A stretch of 64,000 bases of DNA from Anaerostipes sp. (lineage in GTDB: Bacteria; Bacillota; Clostridia; Lachnospirales; Lachnospiraceae), in assembly GCA_028704435.1 (NCBI GenBank), contig JAQWFL010000016.1, positions 1-64,000 of the forward strand. Reading direction: 5' to 3'. Below are positions 24,811 to 33,963 of the stretch, piece after piece. The position numbers and the translations under genes are program-made. How positions within the stretch are numbered: position 1 is the first letter of the stretch; every line of letters begins with the position of its first letter. Under the pieces are notes generated by a model, which had not been told where the DNA came from, made no database searches, and saw nothing but the letters and a program-made list of their open reading frames with translations.

Positions 24811-26916
24811 TTATTTCACCGTAATAGCACAAATGACCTTCTTGTTTCCACTATAAACTGTAATTTTAACTTTTCCTTTTTTCTTTGCGGTAATCTTTCC
24901 TTTTGAGCTAACCGTTGCAATCTTTTTATTTGAAGTCTTGTATTTTACTTTTCCAAGTAAAAATGTCTTCGGTTTTAAAGTACAACTCTTCTTACGTTTG
25001 ATTATCTTTTTTGTTGGCACATTTCTGATAGATGATGTAACTTTTACTGTTACTGTCTTTGTAAAGCCACTTGCTAATGTTACTGTAATCTTAGTAGTTC
25101 CATTACCTTTTGCATAGACTTTTCCACTTGAAGATACCGTTGCAATCTTTTGATTACTTGAAACCATAGATTTGACAGAATCTCCATTGGCAAGTCCACT
25201 GACCTTAATCATGTCATTGGTTCTTGCATAAGAAAGATTAATGTTGGTTTTATCAAGACTCATGGTTGGATTTATTTTTGATCCAAAGACTTCGGTTTCT
25301 ATTTTTCCACATCTTTCGCAAATGTGTTCTCGCATTTCTGGTGCAAAGACAGTTGCTTTACTTACAGTGGTCCATAAACTATAGTTATGTCCTAGTGCTT
25401 TTAACACTTCAATCTCGGTAGCACTACAGTCCTTACAAGTAAATGTCTTTTCTCCTGATGATTCGCAAGTAGGTTGTTTTGAAATAACACCTTCATTAAA
25501 GTTATGTGTATCAGACTTTGGAATCATTTCTGTTTTTGTTTCTCCACATACACTACAAGTGAACATCTTGATACCTGTTTCCTTGCACGTTGGTTTTTTA
25601 GTCACTTCTCCATCATTCCATGTATGATTTTCTGTTTTTGGAATAGTTTTTGTATAAGTATCCTTACATTTCTTACAAGTAAAGATTTCAATTCCAGCTT
25701 TTTTACACGTTGCATCTTTTGTAACCTTGCTTTCATAATCATGTTCCGTTGCTTTGATAACCTCTCCTGATTTAACTATTTGGTTGCAATCATTGCAATA
25801 AATATCTCCGGTATAACCGGATTCTGTACAAGTCGCATCTTTTTTGTTTTTGATTTCAGTGTGTTGATGGCCTGTTGGATTGATACTAACAGAACTTCCT
25901 TCTTCCTTTTCTTTGCACAAAGTACAATAAATTGACTTACTTCCACTTTGGGTACAAGTGGGCTGTGTATCAATGGTATATTCGTCATCCCACTGATGAT
26001 GAATGGATAATCCTACTGTTTTTGATATGTCAAAAACATTTATGATTATCTTTGTTGTTCCTACTTTTAATGCTTTAATTTTACCGTTATTAATGGTTGC
26101 ATATTGATCATCTTCTATGGAGTAAGTAACAGGAACCTCTCCTATTACCTTTCCAGATGGCCAATGATTTGTAAAGTTAAACCCTAATGCAGCAGTTGGC
26201 AAATCTACTTCATCTTTACATGTAATGTTATATTCATCTTTTTCTGTTTTTAATTCAACATCTGTCATTTGGGAATTTAATAATTCAACTGGAACCTTTT
26301 GCTTTATTTCATTTGGCAACGAACTTTCTTGACTACTTACTGATCTTGAAAATTCCTGTACCCAATAATTATAGCCATTATATGTTACATGACCAATTCC
26401 AATGGCTTTGAACTCTGAACTTAACATACTTCTTCGGTGTCCTTGTTTTTCATATGATTCATCGGCTTCTTGCCATTGGCTAAATGTATTTTTTGTTGTT
26501 TTATTTCCAGCAGCTATATTTTCTCCATCTAAACGAGCTGGATTCACCGTGTTCCACGTATTTCCATTTGGTCTTGTATGACTAAAGGATACTGCAATTT
26601 CTGCAGCTCTCAACATGGCATCCTTTTCCAATTCATAATCATAGGTTAAATCTTGCAGATTTTCACATATAACCTTGTTTGTACTTGTAGAATCCCAATA
26701 CCATGCATCTTCACTTTTACGAAAATCATTTACCATTGACAACATACTTCTCGCATCTGTTTGCCCATACTTCACTTCAATATTCACATTACTCGTTCTT
26801 TCAGCTGCATACGCACGAATTGAATTGACACTCCCCACACTATTAAAAAACACCAACGCTAATGCTAACATGTTTGATAAGAGTATTTGATATTTTTTCT
26901 TGATATTTCTTTTCAT
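24811..26916 (-). CDS. Secreted CAP/SCP-domain protein with CxxC repeat modules and C-terminal bacterial Ig-like domains
   Basis: Signal peptide; HTRPNGNTWNTVNPARLDGENIAAG CAP motif; repeated PTCxxxGxxxFTCxxCGxT modules; KVYAKGNGTTKITVTLASG Big2-like. Confidence 0.85.
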   Translation of the reverse strand: MKRNIKKKYQILLSNMLALALVFFNSVGSVNSIRAYAAERTSNVNIEVKYGQTDARSMLSMVNDFRKSEDAWYWDSTSTNKVICENLQDLTYDYELEKDAMLRAAEIAVSFSHTRPNGNTWNTVNPARLDGENIAAGNKTTKNTFSQWQEADESYEKQGHRRSMLSSEFKAIGIGHVTYNGYNYWVQEFSRSVSSQESSLPNEIKQKVPVELLNSQMTDVELKTEKDEYNITCKDEVDLPTAALGFNFTNHWPSGKVIGEVPVTYSIEDDQYATINNGKIKALKVGTTKIIINVFDISKTVGLSIHHQWDDEYTIDTQPTCTQSGSKSIYCTLCKEKEEGSSVSINPTGHQHTEIKNKKDATCTESGYTGDIYCNDCNQIVKSGEVIKATEHDYESKVTKDATCKKAGIEIFTCKKCKDTYTKTIPKTENHTWNDGEVTKKPTCKETGIKMFTCSVCGETKTEMIPKSDTHNFNEGVISKQPTCESSGEKTFTCKDCSATEIEVLKALGHNYSLWTTVSKATVFAPEMREHICERCGKIETEVFGSKINPTMSLDKTNINLSYARTNDMIKVSGLANGDSVKSMVSSNQKIATVSSSGKVYAKGNGTTKITVTLASGFTKTVTVKVTSSIRNVPTKKIIKRKKSCTLKPKTFLLGKVKYKTSNKKIATVSSKGKITAKKKGKVKITVYSGNKKVICAITVK

Positions 26917-27407
26917 AAGTTTTCTCCTTTATCCCCCATTGGTCTGTTACATCAAAGGATTAAATCGTATATTTTTGAACTACCATTTTTAAAAATCCAT
27001 CGATGTTGTCATGTCTTTTTGCCAACAAACAACCTATTCCCTTTATTATATCACTTTTCTAATTATATACAAATATGTATTTTTGTTAATGCATCTAAAT
27101 AGCGGTACTTCAACATACCAGAAGTTTGACATCCAAAATCTTGGAAAGTCATATTACATCATTGGGTCAGTTCGACCTAAATTTTGTACGAATACCGATT
27201 TATTTTCGAATGCAATCGTAAATTTGATTATTCCGGTGAACAAAGTTTTATCACGACCCAGTCTATTAAAAGGTTAAACCACAATTTAAAATGACTTATA
27301 GAAAGTAATGCTGTTACACCTGTGCATACATGATTAACATTCATTTTCTTTAATGACACTATATTTATGACCGAATTGGTATTTTGAGTTACAGAAAGGA
27401 GAAACAT

Positions 27408-27986
27408 ATGGCACGGGGTTTTTCAGAACGTGAAAAAGAAACTGTTAAAAAAAGTCTACAGGAAGCCTGCAAACAGAGATGGACACAATATGGCTATAAG
27501 AAAACCAGTGTGGATGAGCTTTGTAAACAGGTTGGAATTTCAAAAGGGGCATTTTATCTGTTCTTTGAATCGAAAGAAGCTCTTTTTTGTGAGGTCTTGT
27601 GCTCTGTGCAGGAACAAATTTGCCATTCTGCATCTGAAATCATTAATAAACGCAAAAACAAGTATGGCATTGCAGAAGCACTAAAGCTTATTTATCGTGA
27701 ATACGACAAGAACAATTTTTTGTACGACTCAAATAGTACGGACTTCACAATTTTGACAAATAAATTATCAGAAGAGCAATCAAAAAAAATGGAGGAATCC
27801 AATTATAGGAGTAAGCAACTTTTTTTAAGTCAATCAGATTTGAAATTTAAAGTTGATCCAGATATGGCAATGTCAGTTATTTACTCACTAATTATGAATA
27901 TCAAAAACAAGGACATTCTTCTACGAAACCATATGGAAACCTTTGATTTTATGGTTGAATCTTTGATCGACTCTTTGTGTGAATAA
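27408..27986 (+). CDS. TetR/AcrR-family regulator
   Basis: RWTQYGYKKTSVDELCKQVGISKGAFYLFFESKEALFCEVL; RBS gaaaggag. Confidence 0.92.
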   Translation: MARGFSEREKETVKKSLQEACKQRWTQYGYKKTSVDELCKQVGISKGAFYLFFESKEALFCEVLCSVQEQICHSASEIINKRKNKYGIAEALKLIYREYDKNNFLYDSNSTDFTILTNKLSEEQSKKMEESNYRSKQLFLSQSDLKFKVDPDMAMSVIYSLIMNIKNKDILLRNHMETFDFMVESLIDSLCE

Positions 27987-28066
27987 CCAAAGGTATAAAA
28001 AAGTGCACAAACATTGCCATAAACAAGAGTGCCATTATAAATGATTTCTTTGTCCTTAGTACCTGT

Positions 28067-28258
28067 TTGGCGGAAGAAATATTACAAAGATTCATTAATT
28101 ATGGTGTGAGATTAGCGATATACGGTGATTTCTCAAAATATACGAGTAAACCACTGAAAGACTTTATGTACGAGAGTAATAAAGGAAGAGATATTTACTT
28201 TCAGCCTACCGCTACGCTTGCTGCTGACAAACTTCCCCAACATGCAATATCATATTAA
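28067..28258 (+). pseudogene. DUF4180-like C-terminal fragment
   Basis: FINYGVRLAIYGDFSKYTSKPLKDFMYESNKGRDIYF resembles DUF4180; N-terminal part absent. Confidence 0.55.
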
Positions 28259-28260
28259 CA

Positions 28261-28438
28261 TTACAGCCCCTTTTAATAGATAATAAGCTTTTCTTAAGTA
28301 TCGTTTATACAATGTTTATAATTGTTTATGTTTAGTATATTGATTGCGGCGAGGATTCTGATATACTTAAGACATAGTTTTTCATATATATATTTTAATC
28401 CTCTCTTTTAAAATAGCTCCAGCGATGGGGCTATTATT
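28261..28438 (+). ncRNA. Copy 1 of repeated promoter+sRNA+terminator unit
   Basis: -35 TTGATT 28340, -10 TATACT 28362, predicted RNA ~28372-28438 with aatagctcc agcga tggggctatt hairpin. Confidence 0.6.
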
Positions 28439-28502
28439 GTGTTTAGAATTATTTATTCTCATTTAAAAATGTTATAAACTAAACATGCGAGGAGGGTCCA
28501 AT

Positions 28503-28648
28503 ATGGGTGATGAGATCGAATTAAAAAAACAAATCGAACAACTACGGGAAGAAAATCGAATTTTCTGGGGAAGGAAGATGTTGACGATAATTTAATGAGA
28601 GTATGTAGTAAAGAAATTGCAGTAGAATTAATGGAAAGAACTTTTTAG
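28503..28648 (+). pseudogene. Small frameshifted ORF remnant
   Basis: ggaggg RBS, MGDEIELKKQIEQLREENRIFWGRK.. then continuing in another frame GKEDVDDNLMRVCSKEIAVELMERTF*. Confidence 0.4.
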
Positions 28649-28774
28649 AACTGTTCACATTATATATTTTATTATTGATAAGACTAAATAAAGAAAGAGA
28701 TTAATATATGAACATCACAAAGAGGGTATTTTAGTGTGCTATCCGTCAAGTAGACATTTAAAATATTAAAAGAT

Positions 28775-28959
28775 TTACAGACTCATTTTAATAGATAGTA
28801 AGTTTTTCTTAAGTATCGTTTATACAATGTTTATAATTGTTTATGGTTAGTATATTGATTGTAGCCAGGATTCTGATATACTTAAGACATAGTTTTTCAT
28901 ATATATATATTTTAATCCTCTCTTTTAAAATAGCTCCAGTGATGGAGCTATTTTTTTGT
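28775..28959 (+). ncRNA. Copy 2 of repeated promoter+sRNA+terminator unit
   Basis: -35 TTGATT 28855, -10 TATACT 28877, terminator aatagctccagtgatggagctatttttttg. Confidence 0.7.
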
Positions 28960-29032
28960 TAAGAAATTTGGCTTTTCTTCTTAACAAAAATTAAAGATTT
29001 TCGACACACTTCGGACACAAAAAAAGGTTATA

Positions 29033-29145
29033 TTATATACATAGCAAGGAAACAAGCTATGAATGTTATAACCCCTTATAACATAAAACTTTTTCAATTT
29101 TCTCAAGCCAGACAATATGTTTTCATATTGTCTGGCCCTTCTCAT
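29033..29145 (+). ncRNA. Possible structured RNA with three consecutive hairpins
   Basis: catagc..gctatg; gttataa cccc ttataac; gccagacaatatg ttttc atattgtctggc (29107-29136). Confidence 0.35.
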
Positions 29146-29165
29146 TTTCTGGGTATTATTTAGTA

Positions 29166-29801
29166 TTAAAGTAGTTTTATATGCCTTCCTTTTGATTCTA
29201 TTAATGCATCGTCTCTCATTTTTTTCATTTCCCGAAGCATGGCACTGCGTTCAACAAAAAGGTAGTCTGCCAGAGAGGCTAAAGTAAATGAAAGATCTAA
29301 CTCTGTGGAATCGTATTTAAGCGATGATTGGTGAAAATAGGTTAGTAGTTTACCACGGATGGAACGCTGGCTGAGAATTTCTAATCGTTCATTCAACAGC
29401 TTTGTTTTGTAAGAAAGAATCTGCAGGACATTATTCACCAAAGTACTGTGACATTCACAGGCATTTTCGCAGCGCTTAATGAGAGCCTGGTAGTCAAAAT
29501 ATACAATTTTGCATTCTGTATTAGAAATAATCTCAATTTGGGTTGAATAGTCTATAGGCAAAAAAACATAGCCAAAAATATCAAAGTCTGATAAATGTTC
29601 TAGAATGCTTCGATTTCCATCGAAATCATATTTGATTAAATCGGCATCACCACTTAAAATGATACCAATAGGACTTTTTGTTGTGGAAGTTTTTAATAAC
29701 TGAGAATTTGCTGGACATTTTTTGATATAGGCATCAAAGCAGTGAAACATACGGTCAAAATCTTCATTTTTAATTTGATAAAAAATACTAGGTTTTATCA
29801 T
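29166..29801 (-). CDS. Crp/Fnr-family regulator
   Basis: cNMP-binding-like beta-barrel (PIGIILSGDADLIKYDFDGNRSILEHLSDFDIFGYVF) and C-terminal HTH (SLADYLFVERSAMLREMKKMRDDALIESKGRHIKLL). Confidence 0.85.
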   Translation of the reverse strand: MIKPSIFYQIKNEDFDRMFHCFDAYIKKCPANSQLLKTSTTKSPIGIILSGDADLIKYDFDGNRSILEHLSDFDIFGYVFLPIDYSTQIEIISNTECKIVYFDYQALIKRCENACECHSTLVNNVLQILSYKTKLLNERLEILSQRSIRGKLLTYFHQSSLKYDSTELDLSFTLASLADYLFVERSAMLREMKKMRDDALIESKGRHIKLL

Positions 29802-29961
29802 TATATTCCTTTCATAAATATTTTCCTTTTCTTTATTATAAATTAATTTTAGAAAAGTTGCAAATGCAACTGTAAAAGATGGAAAATGGGGTATAATGAT
29901 AAATATAGACAAGAGAAACTAAACTAAATCAAATATAGAAGAAAATGAAGGAGTGAAGAAT

Positions 29962-30318
29962 ATGAAATTTTATAAGTATGAAGATAGCAAAGATTTGATG
30001 GTGATTTTTGGAGATGGAAACCCTGCAGAAGGTATGAAGGAAGTGATTCCAGGAACTACAGATGCAGCAGTTGAAAAGCATGTACCAGTTATCACAGTGG
30101 AAGGACAAAAGGTAACGGTTGAAGTTGGTAGTGTAGAGCATCCAATGGTAGAGGAACATTTCATTCAATGGATTGTCCTTGAAACAAAAGAGGGCATGCA
30201 GAAGAAGGAATTTACGCCGGCATCTAAGCCAAAGGCAGAATTCGTGTTGACAGAATCTGATGAAGTCGTAGCAGCTTATGAATATTGTAATTTGCATGGA
30301 CTATGGAAAGCAGAGTAA
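29962..30318 (+). CDS. Superoxide reductase (desulfoferrodoxin-like, N-terminal Cys motif degenerate)
   Basis: EKHVPVITVEG..VGSVEHPMVEEHFIQWIVLE..AYEYCNLHGLWKAE. Confidence 0.9.
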   Translation: MKFYKYEDSKDLMVIFGDGNPAEGMKEVIPGTTDAAVEKHVPVITVEGQKVTVEVGSVEHPMVEEHFIQWIVLETKEGMQKKEFTPASKPKAEFVLTESDEVVAAYEYCNLHGLWKAE

Positions 30319-30556
30319 GTAAAATATAAGAGAAAATAAAAGGTATCGTTAAGTTTGTTATGGAATAAATTGCTTAAGGATGCCTTTTTTGTGCTTTACT
30401 AAATTTATAGGTAGTAGGAATATAAGGTAATTTTAAATTGGGGAAAGATACCAAAAAGTTGACGAAATGACTCAGCAAATTTATAATAGTAATTATAGAA
30501 GACATCAAGGAAGGCATTTTGAAACTAGTATTAAGCACAGAGGAGAGTGAAGCATT

Positions 30557-30961
30557 ATGGCAAATGTAAGAAAAACAACAACAACAAAATCATCAACAAC
30601 AGAAGTGAAAACAACAGCAAAAGTAGCACCAGCTAAGGAGGCAAAGGAACCAGCAGCTAAAACTGAAAAGGTTGAAGCAGCAGCTAAGAAGCCAGCAGAA
30701 AAGAAGCCTGTAGCAAAGAAACCAGCAGCTAAAAAAGCAGCACCTAAGAAAAAAGTTCCAGTAAAGACAACCGCTACTTTTGAATTTGGAGAGAAACAAA
30801 TCAAATTAGATGATATTACAAAAGCAGCAACAAAAGAATTCAAGAAAACTCACAGAGGAGTAGTTATCAAAAAGATGGATATCTATATCGTTGCAGAAGA
30901 GAATGCTGCATATTATGTAGTAAACGGTGAGGGTTCTGAAGATTTCAAAATTCAATTATAA
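30557..30961 (+). CDS. DUF6465-like protein with Lys/Ala/Pro-rich histone H1-like N-terminus
   Basis: AKKPAEKKPVAKKPAAKKAAPKKK + FEFGEKQIKLDDITKAATKEFKK..VIKKMDIYIVAEENAAYYVVNGEGSEDFKIQL. Confidence 0.8.
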   Translation: MANVRKTTTTKSSTTEVKTTAKVAPAKEAKEPAAKTEKVEAAAKKPAEKKPVAKKPAAKKAAPKKKVPVKTTATFEFGEKQIKLDDITKAATKEFKKTHRGVVIKKMDIYIVAEENAAYYVVNGEGSEDFKIQL

Positions 30962-30991
30962 TCTAAAGAGTATAAATACATAAGGAAAATG

Positions 30992-31023
30992 ATAACTTCG
31001 TGCCAAGGCACGAGGTTATTTTT
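30992..31023 (+). terminator. Intrinsic terminator
   Basis: ataacttcgtgcc aa ggcacgaggttat ttttat. Confidence 0.8.
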
Positions 31024-31056
31024 ATATACATATAAAAATGAAATCATGGAGTGTAT

Positions 31057-31213
31057 AAGACTTTCTTAAGGAGATTTTATACTTTGTTTAGAATTGTTTA
31101 TGATTAAAACATTGTATTGAGCTCAATTCCTGATATACTTAAGACATAGTTTTTCATATACATTATTTAATCCTCTCTTTTAAAAATAGCTCCAGTGATG
31201 GAGCTATTTTTGT
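31057..31213 (+). ncRNA. Copy 3 of repeated promoter+sRNA+terminator unit
   Basis: -35 TTGTAT 31112, -10 TATACT 31134, predicted RNA ~31144-31212, terminator aatagctccagtgatggagctattttt. Confidence 0.7.
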
Positions 31214-31309
31214 GCGTAAAATCAACTTGCATTTCCGTAGATTTTGGACTATAATTTCCCCTTGTATCTCTGAAAATCAGGTATGAAAAAAAGAATGGAA
31301 GGACGGAAT

Positions 31310-32290
31310 ATGGACTTAAAAAAGATAAGACAGATGGCAGTAGAAGTGGCAAAAAAGTTACCAGTATTTTTATTTTGTGTTGTTTTTATAAATGGCTATA
31401 ACAGACTATGTGGAACAGAGAATAGTATTGTTGGGGTTGTGCTGCTCATGGGGATTTTGATTCTATTAGGGAATAATCTGGGATTTGATGGGAAACAGGC
31501 ATCGGTGTGTATTGTTATTTTGTTTGCAGTACTTGCATTTGCACCTAAATTGTCGTTGATTCATCCCTTCATTGGTCTTGTGGTTAATGTAGTTTCTTTG
31601 ACTGCAATTATGATTTTTTCAGGACACGACTTATCTCAAAGTGGGAATCTACCATTTACCATGGGTTACATTATGCTGCAGGGATATGATGTTACTGGAC
31701 TTGCATTTCAAAAGAGATGGATTAGCCTGCTAATTGGTGGAATTGTTGTAGGTTTATTGTATTATGTTACCCATAAGGGAACTCCTCAAAAGCGAAGAGT
31801 TAAGGATTTGTTTAAGGAGAATAGAATTGATTCTACAAGAACGCAGTGGTATATCAGACTGATTAGTACGTTATGTATTGTAATGCTAGCTGGGGATTTG
31901 GTGAATTTCCCTAAAACCATGTGGATTTGCTTGACGGTTTTGTCATTAAGTACTCCATTAGAAGCAGAATATAAAAATCGTATGATAAGAAGAGTGCCAG
32001 CAACCATTATTGGAAGTGTAATTGTATTTATGTTGTTTGAAAAGTTTGTACCGGCACAATATCAAGTTATGTTAATATTATTGGCAGGATTTTTATCCAT
32101 GTTTATTACATCGTATTTTATTAAAACTATTTACAATTCATTTAGTGCATTGATTACAGCTGTACTTCTTTTTCCAGCAGATCAGGCAGTTGGAATTAGA
32201 ATTGTAGCCAATCTAATTGGAGTTTTAGTTGCTATGGTTAGTATTGTTTCTTTTTCAAAACTATTTACAAAAATAAAAGAGCTAGAGTAG
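31310..32290 (+). CDS. FUSC/aromatic-acid-exporter-like membrane protein
   Basis: Multiple TM segments in two blocks; RBS ggaaggacgg. Confidence 0.65.
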   Translation: MDLKKIRQMAVEVAKKLPVFLFCVVFINGYNRLCGTENSIVGVVLLMGILILLGNNLGFDGKQASVCIVILFAVLAFAPKLSLIHPFIGLVVNVVSLTAIMIFSGHDLSQSGNLPFTMGYIMLQGYDVTGLAFQKRWISLLIGGIVVGLLYYVTHKGTPQKRRVKDLFKENRIDSTRTQWYIRLISTLCIVMLAGDLVNFPKTMWICLTVLSLSTPLEAEYKNRMIRRVPATIIGSVIVFMLFEKFVPAQYQVMLILLAGFLSMFITSYFIKTIYNSFSALITAVLLFPADQAVGIRIVANLIGVLVAMVSIVSFSKLFTKIKELE

Positions 32291-32333
32291 TGAAAAGCCA
32301 CATCCTTTATCATTTTGGGATGTGGCTTTGTCT

Positions 32334-33020
32334 TTATACATATATAATTGTAATACCAGAGAATTTAAGATTTCCTGTTAAATATACAGTAGGTCCGTCG
32401 GGGGACTGCATTCTATTCTTTTCTTCAATTCCTCCAAGCATAACGTCAGCATCATGAATAACATTCCATTGTCTTGGCAGATAGAGTTCAATACCTCCAA
32501 AGGATACATTTGCATTAATTTCGGCTTGATTCCCTGAAATTTGTGCATTGTCAAAATATACTTTAAGCCCGCCAAAGCTACAGTCTAAATCAGCTTTTTT
32601 GAAATTTTCAGAGGTAACGTATTTGATGACACCGCTGAATTTGCAGTTGCAATATACATTTTCTTTGTCATCATACTCAACTCTTTCGCTGCCACCATGG
32701 TGGAAATCAAAGGAGTTACGTTTTTTTGGGAACAGGAAAGAGCATCCAATACTTCCCAAGCATGCGGCTCCTAAAACTGGCCAAGGGGTTAGATTTGTAA
32801 TTCCAAGAGGGTTAGCAAATACAATACACAGGAATGCAGCGGAGAAGAAAATCCCAGTCATATCTAATTTTATTAAACTTTTTATGAACCAGGCAGCAAA
32901 TAAGACGCCGAAGAAAAAGCTTCCAATATTTACACCTGTAACATATCCTAATCGACTCATAATCAAAAATACTGCGGCGGCTATAAAAAAGATGCCCCAA
33001 AACATATTTCTTTTTTTCAT
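32334..33020 (-). CDS. LiaF-like/DUF5668 membrane protein
   Basis: FWGIFFIAAAVFLIMSRLG; CKFSGVIKYVTSENFKKADLDCSFGGLKVYFDNAQISGNQAEINANVSFGGIELYLPRQWNV. Confidence 0.85.
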   Translation of the reverse strand: MKKRNMFWGIFFIAAAVFLIMSRLGYVTGVNIGSFFFGVLFAAWFIKSLIKLDMTGIFFSAAFLCIVFANPLGITNLTPWPVLGAACLGSIGCSFLFPKKRNSFDFHHGGSERVEYDDKENVYCNCKFSGVIKYVTSENFKKADLDCSFGGLKVYFDNAQISGNQAEINANVSFGGIELYLPRQWNVIHDADVMLGGIEEKNRMQSPDGPTVYLTGNLKFSGITIIYV

Positions 33021-33478
33021 AATAAATTCCTCATTTCTATTAATTTTTCTTTTAATTCCTTGTAATAACGACGGGAAACAAAAACTTGCTTGTATGTATT
33101 CTTTAATGTAACTAAGCTTGTAGATGTAATATTTCGTTGAATGGAACGAACGGTGGTTACATTTAAAATAGTTGACTTGGATACTCGAAGAAAATACTTT
33201 GGAAGTAATTCTTCTAATTCATAAAGCTTGTATTTCGTCTCGTAAATCTCATCACCAGTGTGTGCCATAATCTTTTGTTTTTCAGTTTCAAAAAATAAAA
33301 TCTCATCTAAAGTTAGGTAATATTCTGTTTCTCCTTTGTAGAAAACAAATTGATTTTCCTTTTTTGTTGCTTCTGTGAGTGCTTTTTGAATGTTTTGAAT
33401 TTGATTGTCAAAGCTTTTGCAGCGAATTAAAATCTCTTCTTCTATTAAATTTTCATCCACCTCAATTTTAATCTTCAT
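33017..33478 (-). CDS. LytTR-domain transcriptional regulator
   Basis: YYLTLDEILFFETEKQKIMAHTGDEIYETKYKLYELEELLPKYFLRVSKSTILNVTTVRSIQRN..VFVSRRYYKELK. Confidence 0.92.
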   Translation of the reverse strand: MKIKIEVDENLIEEEILIRCKSFDNQIQNIQKALTEATKKENQFVFYKGETEYYLTLDEILFFETEKQKIMAHTGDEIYETKYKLYELEELLPKYFLRVSKSTILNVTTVRSIQRNITSTSLVTLKNTYKQVFVSRRYYKELKEKLIEMRNLL

Positions 33479-33540
33479 AACTTGATCTCCGTTTCATGAT
33501 TTCATTATACCTTTTTTGATTTGGAAGTAAATGAAAATAA

Positions 33541-33572
33541 AGTAAGTGGTAAAAAAAAGAAAGTAAGTGGTA
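33541..33572 (-). promoter_or_regulatory. LytTR-type direct repeats, 21-bp period
   Basis: agtaagtggta at 33541 and 33562; minus-strand TATAAT at 33509-33504. Confidence 0.65.
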
Positions 33573-33596
33573 TTTTTCACAAAATCAATGTTTTTC

Positions 33597-33896
33597 ATGA
33601 AGATAGCTGGAAAAACTAATCTAGAGGTAAACCTATCTTACGTTGGAGTTTCTGAAAAAGAACTTTCGGATAGTTTTCATTTAGAAGAAAATGGTATGCA
33701 AACACACATTACAAGCGCTGGTGTAAGTATCAACTTTGATAAGGCAAAGGTAGATGGTTCTAAAATCATTATGTCAGGCTCTGGGGAAGTAATGAATGTT
33801 TCAATGAAAAGTGCAATTCGATTTTCGACTCTGAATAGGATTTGTAAAGTATTAGAATGCCAGCCAGGAGATATTTTAGAATACGAAGAAGAATAA
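33597..33896 (+). pseudogene. Chimeric ORF ending in C-terminal part of an XRE HTH
   Basis: ...MKSAIRFSTLNRICKVLECQPGDILEYEEE matches Cro/CI HTH C-terminal helices; N-terminal HTH helices absent. Confidence 0.45.
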
Positions 33897-33963
33897 AGTT
33901 ATCATTTTTTGTTTAAATGGTGTTATAATATTTTTATTGAAAATCAATTTGGAGTGAATGGTC

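Noticed and set aside
27011-27277. Plus-strand ORF of 88 aa upstream of the TetR gene
   Set aside because: No RBS, AT-rich low-complexity sequence, no recognisable domain; likely non-coding or remnant.
30505-30843. Minus-strand ORF of 112 aa (FFATGFFSAGFLAAAS repeats)
   Set aside because: Antisense artefact of the Lys/Ala-rich DUF6465 gene.
28261-31213. IS/MITE interpretation of the three-copy unit
   Set aside because: No terminal inverted repeats or TSDs seen; conserved promoter and terminator order favours sRNA genes, although a mobile origin of duplication cannot be excluded.
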